Shown here piece after piece: positions 6,252 through 6,287 of a DNA stretch of 6,287 bases (its first letter is position 1; every line of letters starts with the position of its first letter). The DNA comes from CALACW01 sp002431305. GTDB lineage: Bacteria > Bacillota > Clostridia > Oscillospirales > Acutalibacteraceae. The position numbers were made by a program, and so were the translations under genes. The stretch lies in contig CALACW010000099.1 of NCBI GenBank assembly GCA_937890355.1, forward strand, positions 1 through 6,287, given 5' to 3'. The notes under the pieces are model-generated. The model did not search any database and was not told where the DNA came from. It was given only the letters and a program-made list of their open reading frames with translations.

Positions 6252-6287
6252 GGGGTAAAGGCAGAAAATTTTTAAATATGATTTTGC

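Larger units (their letters stand above)
6052..6287. other. Non-coding region downstream of the pheST terminator
   Basis: No convincing coding sequence lies here on either strand; a minus-strand open frame reaching in from pheT (5638-6129) is only the shadow of pheT. The region holds the 6073-6231 foldback and a perfect 8-bp hairpin, GGGAAGAC/GTCTTCCC (6233-6240 with 6244-6251). After that comes an AT-rich run near the window edge, which could be the start of a promoter region for a gene outside the window. Confidence 0.6.

Noticed and set aside
6052..6287. A second T-box or another known riboswitch at the right edge
   Set aside because: No GGGTGGTACCGCG-type sequence or other riboswitch core that I recognise is present; the foldback pairs as a plain rod.
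1..6287. CRISPR array, tRNA, rRNA, insertion sequence or defence genes
   Set aside because: No regularly spaced repeats, tRNA cloverleaf, rRNA segment, transposase or nuclease motif was seen. The genes are housekeeping genes with intact family motifs.

Overview
The window looks like chromosomal DNA from a low-to-moderate GC Bacillota, most likely a Clostridia-type gut or anaerobe lineage (for example Oscillospiraceae-like). The evidence is strong AGGAGG-type ribosome binding sites, a class I T-box riboswitch in front of an aminoacyl-tRNA synthetase operon, and a PheS of the CxxC...CxxC type. The lineage is an inference from motif style, not from a database search.

Layout: positions 1-56 are AT-rich with no gene. 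recG (ATP-dependent branch-migration helicase) lies on the minus strand at 57-2102. Its start is placed at an internal ATG with a good ribosome binding site, not at the far end of the open frame. A 437-base divergent intergenic region (2103-2539) holds a recG promoter (minus strand), a pheST promoter (plus strand) and a complete Phe-specific T-box leader with UUC specifier, UGGU antiterminator bulge and mutually exclusive terminator. pheS (2540-3571) and pheT (3587-5950) follow as a tight two-gene operon encoding the alpha and beta subunits of phenylalanyl-tRNA synthetase. An intrinsic terminator at 6013-6051 closes the operon. The last ~236 bases (6052-6287) have no convincing gene. They contain a striking 159-base imperfect foldback (6073-6231) followed by a short perfect hairpin.

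How it works together: when uncharged tRNA-Phe accumulates, it should pair its anticodon with the UUC specifier and its ACCA end with the UGGU bulge, stabilise the antiterminator and allow read-through into pheST. Otherwise the 11-bp terminator forms. recG is a DNA-repair gene with no functional link to pheST beyond sharing a compact divergent promoter region.

The genes are ordinary housekeeping genes and I see no new defence or metabolic system. The least explained item is the foldback after the operon terminator, whose rod shape resembles 6S-type or other structured RNAs. An operator-like set of 10-bp-phased half-sites over the pheST -35 box is a weaker second.
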